Translations under genes and position numbers: made by a program
From: Bacillota bacterium
GTDB lineage: Bacteria > Bacillota > Clostridia > Saccharofermentanales > Fastidiosipilaceae
Length of the DNA: 64,000 bases
Direction of reading: 5' to 3'
Assembly (NCBI GenBank): GCA_023420115.1
Contig: JAEZWR010000067.1
Location: forward strand, 1 to 64,000
Shown here: positions 44,453 to 54,088 of the stretch, one piece after another
Layout: every line of letters begins with the position of its first letter
How positions within the stretch are numbered: the first letter of the stretch is position 1
Notes under the pieces: model-generated
The model's input: the letters and a program-made list of their open reading frames with translations, nothing else
The model's database searches: none
Told to the model about the DNA's origin: nothing

Positions 44453-47080
44453 ATGAGTAAATTTGTCTATCTCTTTTCAGAGGGAAATGCTGACATGAAA
44501 ATGCTACTCGGTGGCAAGGGCGCAAATCTTTCTGAAATGACTAGTTTGGGAATCAAAGTTCCTTTCGGTTTTACAGTTACAACAGAAGCATGTAATAAGT
44601 ATCAGGAAGAGGGTAAACTCTGGCCTGAGTTACAGGAAGAGATCCGCACCCGTATGAAGGATGTTGAGAAGGAACTCGGTCGCAAGTTTGGAGATGAAGA
44701 AAATCCTTTGCTTTTCTCTGTTCGTTCCGGTGCTCCAGTATCAATGCCTGGTATGATGGATACTATCCTAAACTTAGGTTTAAATGATGTTTCGGTTGTT
44801 GCAATGGCTAAGAACTCAGGTAATGAGCGCTGGGCATATGACTCATATCGTCGTTTTATAACAATGTTCTCAGATGTTGCTATGGATTTACCAAGATCAA
44901 AATTTGATGAAATCATGGACAACATGAAGGAAGAACGTGGAGCTCATCTTGATACAGATCTTACAGCAGAAGATTTAAAAGAACTCTGTGAGAAATTCAA
45001 GGTTCTTTACAAAGAACTTAAGGGTGAGCAGTTCCCACAGGACGTCTATGTGCAGTTAGAGACAGCTGTAGCAGCAGTTTTCCGTTCATGGCAGAACGAG
45101 CGTGCTATTCTTTATCGTAAAATGAATGATATTCCTGATACATTAGGTACAGCTGTTAACGTACAAGCAATGGTGTTTGGTAATATGGGTGAGACTTCAG
45201 GTACTGGTGTTGCATTTAGCCGTAACCCAGCAACTGGTGAGCCAGGTGTATTCGGTGAATATTTGATGAATGCCCAGGGCGAGGACGTCGTTGCCGGTAT
45301 TAGAACACCTGCTAAGCTCGCGACATTGCACGAAGTTATGCCACATGCTTATGAACAATTTATTGCTACTTCTGAGAAACTCGAGAAGCATTACCGTGAC
45401 ATGCAGGACATGGAATTTACAATCCAAGATGGAGAATTGTATTTACTGCAGACCAGAAATGGTAAGAGAACAGCAGCTGCTGCTGTAAATTGTGCTGTTG
45501 ACATGGTTGAAGAAGGATTAATTACCAAGGAAGAAGCAATTCTTAGAGTTGAACCTAAGAGTCTTGATCAATTACTACATCCAACATTTGACGCTCAGGC
45601 AGTCTCCAAGGCAACTGTTCTTACTACTGGTCTAGCCGCTTCACCTGGTGCTGCTTCTGGTAAAATTTGCTTCACAGCTGAAGAAGCCAAGAGCCGTAAG
45701 GATAATGGTGAAGAAGTTCTTCTATGCAGAACAGAGACCTCACCTGAAGATTTGCAGGGTATGGTATCAGCAGAAGGTATTCTCACTTCAAGAGGTGGTA
45801 TGACATCTCACGCAGCTGTTGTTGCCCGCGGTATGGGTAAGTGCTGTGTTTCTGGTGCTCACGAAGTCAAGATTGACGAAAAGAATAGAGCCTTGACAAT
45901 CGGTGACAAGACATATGGTGAAAATGATGTTCTATCAATCGATGGTTCAACTGGTAAAGTTTACGAAGGTGATATCAGCCGTTCAGCTGCTTCATTGACA
46001 GGTAAATTTGCAACCTTTATGTCATGGGTTAATGAAATCAAGAGACTTGAAGTTCGTACCAATGCCGATACTCCTGAGGATGCTAAGCAGGCTGTTGAGT
46101 TTGGTGCTGAAGGTATCGGTCTTTGCCGTACTGAGCATATGTTCTTTGGTGGCAACCGTATTAGAGCGATGCGTGAAATGATTCTCTCTAATACTGTGGA
46201 GCAGAGAGAAAAAGCTCTTGCTAAGATTTTACCTATGCAGGAAGAAGATTTCTATCAGCTATATAAGATATTAGATGGTAGAAGTGTTACAATTCGTTTC
46301 TTAGATCCACCTCTTCATGAATTCGTACCTAAGGAAGAAGCAGAAATTAAAGTTCTCGCTGATGAAATGGGATTAACAGTTGAGAAGATTCATTCAGTAA
46401 TCGAAGGACTTGAAGAAGTTAACCCAATGTTAGGTCATCGTGGTTTGAGATTAGGTGTTACATATCCAGAAATTTACAAGATGCAAGGTAGAGCTGTAAT
46501 TCAAGCTGCTCTCCGCGCTAAGAAGGATGGAGTTCCTAATGTACATCCAGAAATTATGATACCTCTTGTTGGTGAAGTAAAAGAACTCGCTTATGTGAAG
46601 AATTTGGTAGTTGAAGAAATTGAAAAAACCTTTGAAGAAAAGGGCGAGAGAATTGAGTACAAGATCGGAACAATGATGGAAATTCCTCGTGCTTGCTTGA
46701 TGGCTTCAGAAATTGCCAAAGAAGCAGAATTCTTCAGTTTTGGTACTAATGACTTGACCCAAATGACATTTGGCTTCAGCCGTGATGATGCTGGTAAGTT
46801 CTTGAGTGAGTACCTAGACAAGGGTATCTTCGAAAAGGATCCATTCCAGGTCTTAGATCAGGCTGGTGTTGGTCAGTTAATTAAGCTTGCTGTTGAGAAT
46901 GGTAAGAAGACTAGACCAGATCTTCACGTTGGTATCTGTGGAGAGCACGGCGGAGATCCTACAACCGTCAAATTCTTAGATGGTGTCGGACTTGATTATG
47001 TTTCATGCTCACCATACAGAGTACCAATTGCAAGATTAGCTGCAGCTCAGGCTGTTGTAGAAGCGAAAATGAAGAAGTAA
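44453..47080 (+). CDS. ppdK: Pyruvate, phosphate dikinase
   Basis: 875 residues. It interconverts pyruvate, ATP and Pi with PEP, AMP and PPi. The N-terminal nucleotide-binding domain (GGKGANLSEM, RSGAPVSMPGMMDT), the phosphohistidine domain with the catalytic His in GGMTSHAAVVARGMGK (about 441-456) and the C-terminal PEP/pyruvate barrel, with GICGEHGGDP carrying the catalytic Cys, are all present. The start is ATG 44453, with AGGAGG 7 nt upstream; an in-frame ATG-like start at 44396 lacks a site. Codon use is noticeably less A/T-biased than in its neighbours, consistent with high expression. Together with pfp it indicates PPi-linked glycolysis. Confidence 0.97.
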   Translation: MSKFVYLFSEGNADMKMLLGGKGANLSEMTSLGIKVPFGFTVTTEACNKYQEEGKLWPELQEEIRTRMKDVEKELGRKFGDEENPLLFSVRSGAPVSMPGMMDTILNLGLNDVSVVAMAKNSGNERWAYDSYRRFITMFSDVAMDLPRSKFDEIMDNMKEERGAHLDTDLTAEDLKELCEKFKVLYKELKGEQFPQDVYVQLETAVAAVFRSWQNERAILYRKMNDIPDTLGTAVNVQAMVFGNMGETSGTGVAFSRNPATGEPGVFGEYLMNAQGEDVVAGIRTPAKLATLHEVMPHAYEQFIATSEKLEKHYRDMQDMEFTIQDGELYLLQTRNGKRTAAAAVNCAVDMVEEGLITKEEAILRVEPKSLDQLLHPTFDAQAVSKATVLTTGLAASPGAASGKICFTAEEAKSRKDNGEEVLLCRTETSPEDLQGMVSAEGILTSRGGMTSHAAVVARGMGKCCVSGAHEVKIDEKNRALTIGDKTYGENDVLSIDGSTGKVYEGDISRSAASLTGKFATFMSWVNEIKRLEVRTNADTPEDAKQAVEFGAEGIGLCRTEHMFFGGNRIRAMREMILSNTVEQREKALAKILPMQEEDFYQLYKILDGRSVTIRFLDPPLHEFVPKEEAEIKVLADEMGLTVEKIHSVIEGLEEVNPMLGHRGLRLGVTYPEIYKMQGRAVIQAALRAKKDGVPNVHPEIMIPLVGEVKELAYVKNLVVEEIEKTFEEKGERIEYKIGTMMEIPRACLMASEIAKEAEFFSFGTNDLTQMTFGFSRDDAGKFLSEYLDKGIFEKDPFQVLDQAGVGQLIKLAVENGKKTRPDLHVGICGEHGGDPTTVKFLDGVGLDYVSCSPYRVPIARLAAAQAVVEAKMKK

Positions 47081-47102
47081 TTAATTTAATTATTTTCTAA
47101 TT

Positions 47103-47135
47103 AGACCTGTGTGATTTTTTACACAGGTCTTTTTC
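47103..47135 (+). terminator. Terminator of ppdK
   Basis: AGACCTGTGT and ACACAGGTCT, a perfect 10-bp stem, with an 8-nt loop, followed by TTTTCT. Confidence 0.9.
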
Positions 47136-47145
47136 TATAAATAAG

Positions 47146-47177
47146 AAGAGAGCAATAGATTAATCTATTGCTCTCTT
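47146..47177. terminator. Perfect palindrome, probable terminator of pepV
   Basis: AAGAGAGCAATAGATTA and its complement form a 32-bp perfect palindrome centred on TTAA, 31 bp past the pepV stop codon on the minus strand. Confidence 0.65.
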
Positions 47178-47208
47178 AAATTTAAAATCTATATATGTCT
47201 ATTTTAAA

Positions 47209-48528
47209 CTAATCTTTATATTCTTCTGCTAATTCTTTAAGTGCTTCCTTATATATTTCCATACTCTTAAATACGGTATCGATGCGGATATTTTCGTCCT
47301 TTTGGTGACAATTACCTTCTTCTCCAGGAAAAGCTGGGCCAAAAGCTAAACAATTTGGTATTTCTTTTGCATATGTGCCACCACCGATTGCAATAGGCTC
47401 TAAGTTGTCACCGGAAATACGATTATAAATACTACTTAAAATTTTAACTAAGGGTGATGATTTTGGAATATAAAGAGGCTCTGTAAAAGATAAGTCTTCA
47501 ATTTCAAAAGCCGATGAAGATAGAACTTTTTCATGAATTGCAGTTGCAACATCATTTGATTTCATAGTAACTGGAAATCTAACGTCGCAATAAACAACAC
47601 CATGATTTTTTTCTAAGTCAATAATTCCGGTATTTAGAGTTAATTTACCGGAGTCTTCATCTTCAAAGCCGGCACCTATGCTCTGACCATTATATTCCAT
47701 ACCAATCAAGTCATTATATGAACTTACAAAAGGATGAGCTGCTCCATGATTTTTTAGTTTCTCTTCACAATCTTTCATTGCTAATGCAATAGCATTTATG
47801 GCATGTTCAGGAGTAGAAGCGTGACCCATTTTACCAATAAGTTCATATTTTTCTTCTTTGCCATCAGAGAAGTGAAGTGTATATTCACACTCACCAGGGA
47901 TAACATTTTCAGCTTGACCAGTCTTGCAACTTACATAAATTTCAGATTCTGGGCTGTAATCACTACCATCCCATATTAATTTAAAGGCATACCTACCTTT
48001 TTCAGCATGAATAACAGGGAAGTTAGCATCGGCAGTAAAAGCCGCCCTGGGTAGAAGTTCTTTCTTACAATAATATTCCATGCACTTCATACCAGTTTCT
48101 TCATTGCAACCAAGAATTAGGCGAATTCTGCATGGTGGCTGATAATTTTCATCCATTAACATCTTCATAGCATAAAGGACAGTCAAAGCAGGTCCTTTAT
48201 CATCTATTACCCCACGGCCGATATATGCATCATCGGTTATTTTAAGGGTAAAAGCATCATCCCAGCCTTGGGCAGGAACTACATCGAGATGGCATACCGC
48301 GGCAATCATCGCCTCAGTTTCTGGTCCAAATTCAACATATCCACAATAGTTATCAATGTTTTTACATCTAAAACCCATTTCTTTAGCTATATTAAGAAAA
48401 GCTTCTAGTGCCTTTTTTGGTCCCAAACCAAATGGGGCACCCTCTTTAGCTTCAGATTCTATACTATTAATTGATATTATTTTAGATAGATCATCTTCGA
48501 ATCTATCTTTGTATGATAGTGCTTGCAT
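47209..48528 (-). CDS. pepV: M20-family dipeptidase PepV
   Basis: 439 residues. It is a zinc peptidase with CHLDVVPAQGWD (zinc His and catalytic Asp, about 79-90), GRGVIDDKGP (zinc-bridging Asp), the catalytic Glu pair in GCNEETGMKC, and the zinc ligands ADANFP and CHQKDE. Domain size and order fit PepV of lactic acid bacteria, which cleaves dipeptides with broad specificity. I chose ATG 48528 (AAGGAG 9 nt upstream); ATG 48534 with 3 nt spacing is the alternative. It is monocistronic and convergent with ppdK. Confidence 0.92.
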   Translation of the reverse strand: MQALSYKDRFEDDLSKIISINSIESEAKEGAPFGLGPKKALEAFLNIAKEMGFRCKNIDNYCGYVEFGPETEAMIAAVCHLDVVPAQGWDDAFTLKITDDAYIGRGVIDDKGPALTVLYAMKMLMDENYQPPCRIRLILGCNEETGMKCMEYYCKKELLPRAAFTADANFPVIHAEKGRYAFKLIWDGSDYSPESEIYVSCKTGQAENVIPGECEYTLHFSDGKEEKYELIGKMGHASTPEHAINAIALAMKDCEEKLKNHGAAHPFVSSYNDLIGMEYNGQSIGAGFEDEDSGKLTLNTGIIDLEKNHGVVYCDVRFPVTMKSNDVATAIHEKVLSSSAFEIEDLSFTEPLYIPKSSPLVKILSSIYNRISGDNLEPIAIGGGTYAKEIPNCLAFGPAFPGEEGNCHQKDENIRIDTVFKSMEIYKEALKELAEEYKD

Positions 48529-48774
48529 ATCCATATACTCCTTTTTTATCAATATAATTTATTGCTATTATCGTTATTATAACAAGTAGAATGAAAAGTG
48601 GAAGAATATTGACTAAAGTATTTATACATAAAATTACACTAATTACTTAGAGTAAAATAATTGCAATATTAAAAAATTTTGATTTAAAAATAATAACTGC
48701 TTTGTGGTAATATTTTATAAATAGAATAATTAGTATAATATAGAAAATGTAAGTAAGGTGTGAGGTTTTTAAAT

Positions 48775-49794
48775 ATGGATTTGCATGAAGCATTATTCAA
48801 AAGAGTTTCTCAGCGAAAATTTAGAGAAGAGGCAATGAGTGAGAAATCGCTAAATGCTTTTTTATCTGGGCTCGATTCTATTCCACTACTTCATCCTGAA
48901 CATAGTTTATCTATTAGATTTATAACTTATGGAGAATTGAAGACTCTTTTTCCTAATTTTTATAAAAGTGTTATTTACGCACCTTATTTTCTTTTTTTCT
49001 ATGCAGAAGATAACGAGGAGTCAATGCAAAATATTGGCTATCTTGGTCAACTTAGTTCATTGTGGCTTAGTTGCAATGGTTATGGATCATGTTGGCAGGT
49101 AGTCAAGGGAATTGAGCAGACAGTTTGGCCAGAAGCAGAAAAATTACTTAGGGATCAAGAATTAGCTAAGGAAGAGGCACGTCAAAAAGAAGAACTTGAG
49201 TTAGAACAAAAAGAAAATAGGGAAATAAGTAGAGAAGTTCTAGTTGAAGAATCAAAACAATTATCCCTAGATAGTTCCAGTAAAAAAGAAAGTGCACAAA
49301 TTAGTGAGGAAGATGATAAATCATTAGAATCTAATAATGAAAATAAAGAAGATATAATATTATTCCCAGCAAAACCACAAGAACAAATTCTCGCTTTTGG
49401 TATTCCGGATAATAGAATTAAAATAGGTAGGCCAGTGAGCCGTAAAAAATTGCACTCACTACTAATCTCAGGGTCACCAGAGCCAAATATTGCTTTTATC
49501 AATTTGCTCGATGCTGCTAAAGCAGCTCCATCTGAATATAATAGTCAGCCATGGAGGTTCTGGGTTACTGAGCATTGTATACATGTATTTATTAAGCCAG
49601 CAAGAATTTTTGGCAGCAAACTTCGTCATCAAAATGAGCATATTGCAGTAGGATGTATGTTAGCAAATCTTATTACTCAGGCAGAACTTGGTGGGTTGAA
49701 TGTTGAACTCAGACAAGAAAAGGAACCATTTGCACCTATCAAGGAACTTGAGTATGTTATTAGCATATACATAAGTGACCCGTATGATATTTAA
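48775..49794 (+). CDS. Nitroreductase-like protein with an internal low-complexity insertion
   Basis: 339 residues. The N-terminal part (RVSQRKFREEAMSEKSL) and the C-terminal part (LLDAAKAAPSEYNSQPWRFWV, ... HIAVGCMLANLITQAELGG) look like a tandem or TM1586-type nitroreductase fold with the FMN-contact SxNxQPW motif. Between them, residues about 120-205 are Glu/Lys/Ser-rich and look like a coiled coil or disordered insert. The start is ATG 48775, with GAGG 9 nt upstream; the in-frame GTG at 48760 lies in that site. It is a single gene. Physiological substrate unknown. Confidence 0.72.
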   Translation: MDLHEALFKRVSQRKFREEAMSEKSLNAFLSGLDSIPLLHPEHSLSIRFITYGELKTLFPNFYKSVIYAPYFLFFYAEDNEESMQNIGYLGQLSSLWLSCNGYGSCWQVVKGIEQTVWPEAEKLLRDQELAKEEARQKEELELEQKENREISREVLVEESKQLSLDSSSKKESAQISEEDDKSLESNNENKEDIILFPAKPQEQILAFGIPDNRIKIGRPVSRKKLHSLLISGSPEPNIAFINLLDAAKAAPSEYNSQPWRFWVTEHCIHVFIKPARIFGSKLRHQNEHIAVGCMLANLITQAELGGLNVELRQEKEPFAPIKELEYVISIYISDPYDI

Positions 49795-49894
49795 TTTGTT
49801 AAATGAGTTAGATATAATTACAATTAGCTAATTAGATCTTAATTTCACTTTGGCTTGATTAATTGTTGGTGAGAGTATATTATATGCTAGTTTT

Positions 49895-49980
49895 GGAGAC
49901 GTACCGAAGAGGTCGTAACGGGACGCACTCGAAATGCGTTTGTCGGCAACGGCACGTGGGTTCGAATCCCACCGTCTCCG
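49895..49980 (+). tRNA. tRNA-Ser (CGA)
   Basis: 86-nt class II tRNA with a long variable arm. Acceptor GGAGACG pairs with CGTCTCC, and the loop CTCGAAA gives anticodon CGA. CCA is not encoded. Confidence 0.95.
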
Positions 49981-49985
49981 TCAGT

Positions 49986-50023
49986 AAAAAAATCCAGTAA
50001 TCATAATAGATTCTGGATTTTTT
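49986..50023 (+). terminator. Terminator of tRNA-Ser (CGA)
   Basis: AAAAAAATCCAG pairs with CTGGATTTTTT over about 15 nt, followed by T-rich DNA. Confidence 0.75.
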
Positions 50024-50217
50024 ATTTTTTAATCAATTTGCTTAAAAGTACATATAGTAGGGATATTTTAAAATGTATTTGAGTTTCCTAAAAGATTTTA
50101 AAATTAGAACATTAAATACGAAAATAATTTGTTAATGACTTCTAGTTTGTATAAATAAAATATTATTAGTGATAGTATATATGAAGTTTAGAATATATTA
50201 GTGGGAGTTTAATATAT

Positions 50218-51555
50218 ATGAAAATTGATCAAAAAATGCTTGCCGATTTTTCTAGAAAGTTCAATGAAGAAACAAGTAATCAAATTACAAAGTATGCCAT
50301 TTCTAGAGTTGGTATACAAGAAGCATCATTTAATAGTGAAGTTCTTCGTAAACATAACTTTGTTTATTCTGAACAAATTGAACATGGTAAAATTTGCAAC
50401 CAGAAACAATCTGGACGTTGTTGGATGTTTGCAGCACTAAATGCTGCTAGAATAGAAGTAATGAAGAAACTTAATTTGGAAACTTTTGAATTTTCACAGA
50501 ATTATTGTTTCTTTTGGGATAAACTCGAGAAATCTAACTACTTCTTAGAAAATATATTAGAAACACTTGATGAAGAAACAGATTCAAGATTATTGAAACA
50601 CTTACTTGCCGCACCAATTCAAGATGGTGGTCAATGGGACATGTTTGTTGGCATCCTTGAAAAATATGGTGCTGTGCCCAAATCGGCTATGCCTGAAACT
50701 TTCCATTCATCAGCTTCAGCAGATATGTGTACGGCTATTACTACTTTGCTTAGAAAAGATGCATCTATTATTAGAAGAAAATATCGTGAGAATGCTTCTA
50801 TAGATGAACTGCGCAAATTAAAAGAAGATATGCTTTATGAAATTTACCAGATCCTGTGCAAGTGTTTAGGTGAACCCCCTGTAAACTTTGATTTTGAGTA
50901 TAGGGATAAAAATAAGGAGTTTCATGCGATACGCAATATTACTCCGCAGGAGTTTTTTAAAGAATATGTGTCATGGAATTTGGATGATAAGATTTCTTTA
51001 ATAAATGCTCCAACCAAAGATAAGCCATATGGCAAAGCCTATACAGTTGCATTTTTATCTTCCGTTAAAGAAGCTCGCGAAGTAAGATATGTTAACGTGC
51101 CTATGGAGGAGCTCAAACGTTCTGCAATTGCATCAATTAAAGCAGGAGAGCCTGTGTGGTATGGTTGTGATGTAGGGAAGCTTCTTGCTCGTCAGGAAGG
51201 TATTATGGATTATGAAACATTCAGATATAAGGACACTTTGGGCGTAGATTTAAGTATGAGTAAAGAAGATAGACTAGATTATTCTGAAAGTCTATTGACA
51301 CATGCAATGTTGCTTGTAGGTGTATATCTTGATGAAAATGGGAATCCTGTTAAGTGGAAGGTTGAGAATAGTTGGGGAAGTGACAGAGGATGCAATGGTA
51401 TATACTCCATGAGTGATGAATGGATGGATCAATTTACATATCAAATTATGGTTGATAAAAAATATATTGATCCTAAATATATTGAAGCCTACAATGGTGA
51501 AATCACTGTACTTAAACCTTGGGATCCAATGGGAGCCTTGGCTTGGTTAAATTGA
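50218..51555 (+). CDS. pepC: C1-family aminopeptidase (PepC / bleomycin hydrolase)
   Basis: 445 residues. The papain-like catalytic residues are visible: Gln-Cys in KQSGRCWMFAALNAAR (Cys about 70), His in LTHAMLLVGVY (about 362) and Asn in KVENSWGSDRG. Length and the C-terminal end past the Asn fit the bleomycin hydrolase/PepC hexamer, a cytoplasmic aminopeptidase. The ribosome binding site is GGGAG. With pepV it suggests active use of imported peptides. Confidence 0.95.
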   Translation: MKIDQKMLADFSRKFNEETSNQITKYAISRVGIQEASFNSEVLRKHNFVYSEQIEHGKICNQKQSGRCWMFAALNAARIEVMKKLNLETFEFSQNYCFFWDKLEKSNYFLENILETLDEETDSRLLKHLLAAPIQDGGQWDMFVGILEKYGAVPKSAMPETFHSSASADMCTAITTLLRKDASIIRRKYRENASIDELRKLKEDMLYEIYQILCKCLGEPPVNFDFEYRDKNKEFHAIRNITPQEFFKEYVSWNLDDKISLINAPTKDKPYGKAYTVAFLSSVKEAREVRYVNVPMEELKRSAIASIKAGEPVWYGCDVGKLLARQEGIMDYETFRYKDTLGVDLSMSKEDRLDYSESLLTHAMLLVGVYLDENGNPVKWKVENSWGSDRGCNGIYSMSDEWMDQFTYQIMVDKKYIDPKYIEAYNGEITVLKPWDPMGALAWLN

Positions 51556-51592
51556 CTTGCTATTTTAAATTTTAAATTTAAAGATATTGTAA

Positions 51593-51619
51593 AAGAAGAG
51601 CTTTGTCTCTTCTTTTTTT
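51593..51619 (+). terminator. Terminator of pepC
   Basis: AAGAAGAG and CTCTTCTT around CTTTGT, followed by T. Confidence 0.85.
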
Positions 51620-51663
51620 GTAACTAATGTAATAAAATTAGTTCTAGTATAAAAGGGGGTATT

Positions 51664-53148
51664 ATGACAAATATATTCAGTAAATTAAAAGAAACTTCAA
51701 TGGCAATTTTGCCATTAGTATTTATTGTTATTTTATTTAACTTTACTGTGGTGAATATCCCTGACTTTCTTATATATCGCTTTTTGATATCAGCAATAAT
51801 GGTATTAATTGGATTAACTTTATTTTTGTTTGGGGTTGATTTATGTATACATCCAATGAGTAGTGAAACAGGAGTAGCAATAGCAAAAAAGAATAATATT
51901 TACTTAGTAATCTTTGTTAGTTTGCTTATGGGCTTTGTAATCTCAATTGCAGAGCCAGATTTATTAGTCTTAGCTAATCAAATTTCTAATATAACTGAGG
52001 GTGCCTTGAGTGTCTTATTAATATTAACGGTCGTGTCCGCAGGAATGGCCATTATGATTATGCTCGGCTTCCTTAGAATATTATTTAGAGTTGACTTGAA
52101 TTTAAGTATTCGCTGTCTATATACTCTAATTTTAATTATTTCGATTTTTGTTCCTAAGGAATTTCTAGCGATCGCCTTTGATTCTTCGGGTGCTACTACA
52201 GGAATTCTTGCTGTTCCTTTCATGTTGGCTTTTTCTTCTGGTATTGCATATTTAAATAAAAATGCGGATTCTAGTGCTGATAATTTCGGCTTAGTGGCCC
52301 TTGCTTCTAGTGGGGCTGTTATGGCGGTTTTGATACTTGCTCTGATTAAACCAATTACGTTTGATACTGAACAACTTACATTTGATACGAGTATTACAAG
52401 TGGAATTTTTAATGTATTTTCTTATGAGTTTGGTCATAGTCTTTTACATTCATTGATGGCGATTTTGCCACTCTGTGTTATTTTCTTTTTAGTTCAGTTC
52501 CTCATTATAAAGAGTTCAGCCAAAAGAGTACTCAAGATGGGAAAAGGAATGATTTATACACTCTGCGGACTGGTGCTTTTTATGTGGGGAGTTAATTCTG
52601 GATTTATAGATATAGGTAAATATTTAGGTGACTCCGTATCTTCAGGTAATATAATTGTTTTATTGTTTACTGCATTTTTACTTGGTGTTGTGGCGGTTAT
52701 GGCTGAACCTGCTGTTCATGTATTAGCTAATCAAATAAATGAAGTTACTAGTGGTGCGATAAAAAGGAGTGCGGTTTTTTTGCCAATTACAATTGGAGTT
52801 GGGATGGCACTTCTTCTTTCAATTATAAGAATCAAGGTCCCTGCAATAAGTTTAAGTCACTACGTTCTACCAGGTTATATATTAGCTCTTATTCTTAGCT
52901 TTTTTGCTCCTAAAATTTTCGTTGCTATTGCTTTTGATGCGGGTGGAGTAGCCACTGGACCTGTCACCGCAACGTTTATACTATCTTTTACCAATGGAGT
53001 GGCGAGTGAAACCGTGGGAGCTAATGTTTTGATAGATGGGTTCGGAATGATAGCAATGGTTGCATTGATTCCAATTATTTCTATAGAATTACTGGGTTGT
53101 TATTATTCATATCAAAAAAATAAGTTAAAGTTACAGGGTGTGAAATGA
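51664..53148 (+). CDS. DUF1538 family membrane protein (tandem repeats)
   Basis: 494 residues with about 12-14 hydrophobic segments. Two homologous halves, each with AEPxxxVLANQI (about 98-109 and 344-355) and a PKxFxAIAFDxxGxxTG motif (about 164-180 and 419-435), mark the DUF1538 family. The repeated acidic Asp/Glu in membrane segments suggests a channel or transporter with inverted or tandem repeats, but no substrate is known. It overlaps the P-II-like gene by 4 nt, so translation of the two is coupled. Confidence 0.85.
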   Translation: MTNIFSKLKETSMAILPLVFIVILFNFTVVNIPDFLIYRFLISAIMVLIGLTLFLFGVDLCIHPMSSETGVAIAKKNNIYLVIFVSLLMGFVISIAEPDLLVLANQISNITEGALSVLLILTVVSAGMAIMIMLGFLRILFRVDLNLSIRCLYTLILIISIFVPKEFLAIAFDSSGATTGILAVPFMLAFSSGIAYLNKNADSSADNFGLVALASSGAVMAVLILALIKPITFDTEQLTFDTSITSGIFNVFSYEFGHSLLHSLMAILPLCVIFFLVQFLIIKSSAKRVLKMGKGMIYTLCGLVLFMWGVNSGFIDIGKYLGDSVSSGNIIVLLFTAFLLGVVAVMAEPAVHVLANQINEVTSGAIKRSAVFLPITIGVGMALLLSIIRIKVPAISLSHYVLPGYILALILSFFAPKIFVAIAFDAGGVATGPVTATFILSFTNGVASETVGANVLIDGFGMIAMVALIPIISIELLGCYYSYQKNKLKLQGVK

Positions 53149-53795
53149 AATTATTAGTTTGTATTGTAAATGAAGGGAATGGCGAAAAGGTAATTGGTTC
53201 CTTAGAGGAATATAAGATTTTATGTCCAACTGTAATTAAGTGTTATGGATGCTCAAGTAGAAAGATTTTGAATTTGCTAGGATTAGAAAGTTCAGATAGA
53301 GATCTGCTTATGATGCTTATATCTAATGATAATAGTGATAGATGTATTGAAGACGTTACTAGCAAGTTTAATATGGATAAAAGAGGAAAGGGAATTATAT
53401 TTACAGTTGATATTAATACTCATTTAGAACAAAAAGAGGTTTTAGACATGTTGAATGATGATAAAAAGACACAAGATAAATTCGCAGCTATAGTTAGTAT
53501 CGTCAATTATGGTGAAGCTGAAAAGGTAATGGATATTGCTCGAAAGTATGGAGCAAATGGCGGTACAATAATTCATGGTAGAGGATGTAGTAAAAACGAG
53601 ATAGTACATATATTTAATTTTGATATTGAGGCAGAAAAAGAAGTTTTATTGATGATTGTTAATCGCAGTATTTGTTCCACTATAATTAGAAAAGTGTGTG
53701 AAGATTTAAGGTTTAATGAAGTTAATTCAGGAGTTATATTTAGCTATCCTATTTCAGAAGTACACGGTCTATTTGAAAAAGAACAACAAAAGTAA
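53145..53795 (+). CDS. Tandem P-II-like regulator
   Basis: 216 residues with two P-II-like beta-alpha-beta units: MKLLVCIVNEGNGEKVIGSL at the N terminus and DKFAAIVSIVNYGEAEKVMDIA (about 108-130). In the second unit GANGGTIIHGRG matches the region before the T-loop. The last strands of each unit (KGIIFTVDI, SGVIFSYPI) also repeat. It probably forms a pseudo-dimeric trimer-like ring, as a sensor that controls the DUF1538 protein, as GlnK controls AmtB. It overlaps that gene by 4 nt. The ligand is unknown. Confidence 0.75.
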   Translation: MKLLVCIVNEGNGEKVIGSLEEYKILCPTVIKCYGCSSRKILNLLGLESSDRDLLMMLISNDNSDRCIEDVTSKFNMDKRGKGIIFTVDINTHLEQKEVLDMLNDDKKTQDKFAAIVSIVNYGEAEKVMDIARKYGANGGTIIHGRGCSKNEIVHIFNFDIEAEKEVLLMIVNRSICSTIIRKVCEDLRFNEVNSGVIFSYPISEVHGLFEKEQQK

Positions 53796-53820
53796 TTGTA
53801 AAAAATATAATTATTAGGTA

Positions 53821-53849
53821 TTGACAGTAGGATTTGTTTTTAATAATAT
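53821..53849 (+). promoter_or_regulatory. Promoter of the tRNA-Lys/tRNA-Ser pair
   Basis: TTGACA at 53821-53826 and TAATAT at 53844-53849 with a 17-bp spacer. Confidence 0.75.
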
Positions 53850-53867
53850 ATATCCGTTGTCAGTAAC

Positions 53868-53940
53868 GCGTCTTTAGCTCAGTTGGTAGAGCAACTGACT
53901 CTTAATCAGTGGGCCCAGGGTTCGAGTCCCTGAAGACGCA
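53868..53940 (+). tRNA. tRNA-Lys (CUU)
   Basis: 73 nt. Acceptor GCGTCTT pairs with AAGACGC, and the loop CTCTTAA gives anticodon CTT. CCA is not encoded. Confidence 0.96.
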
Positions 53941-53943
53941 TAT

Positions 53944-54029
53944 GGAGAGATGGTCGAGTTGGTTTAAGGCACCGGTCTTGAAAACCGGCGAGGTGCAAGC
54001 CTCCGTGGGTTCGAATCCCACTCTCTCCG
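53944..54029 (+). tRNA. tRNA-Ser (UGA)
   Basis: 86-nt class II tRNA with a variable arm. Acceptor GGAGAGA pairs with TCTCTCC, and the loop CTTGAAA gives anticodon TGA. It is 3 nt after tRNA-Lys. CCA is not encoded. Confidence 0.96.
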
Positions 54030-54042
54030 AAGTTGATTTATG

Positions 54043-54066
54043 GGGAGCTGCAGGCTCTCTTTTTTT
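54043..54066 (+). terminator. Terminator of the tRNA-Lys/tRNA-Ser pair
   Basis: GGGAGC and GCTCTC around TGCAG, followed by seven T. Confidence 0.85.
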
Positions 54067-54088
54067 ATAGATTTATAAGGTGATTGAA

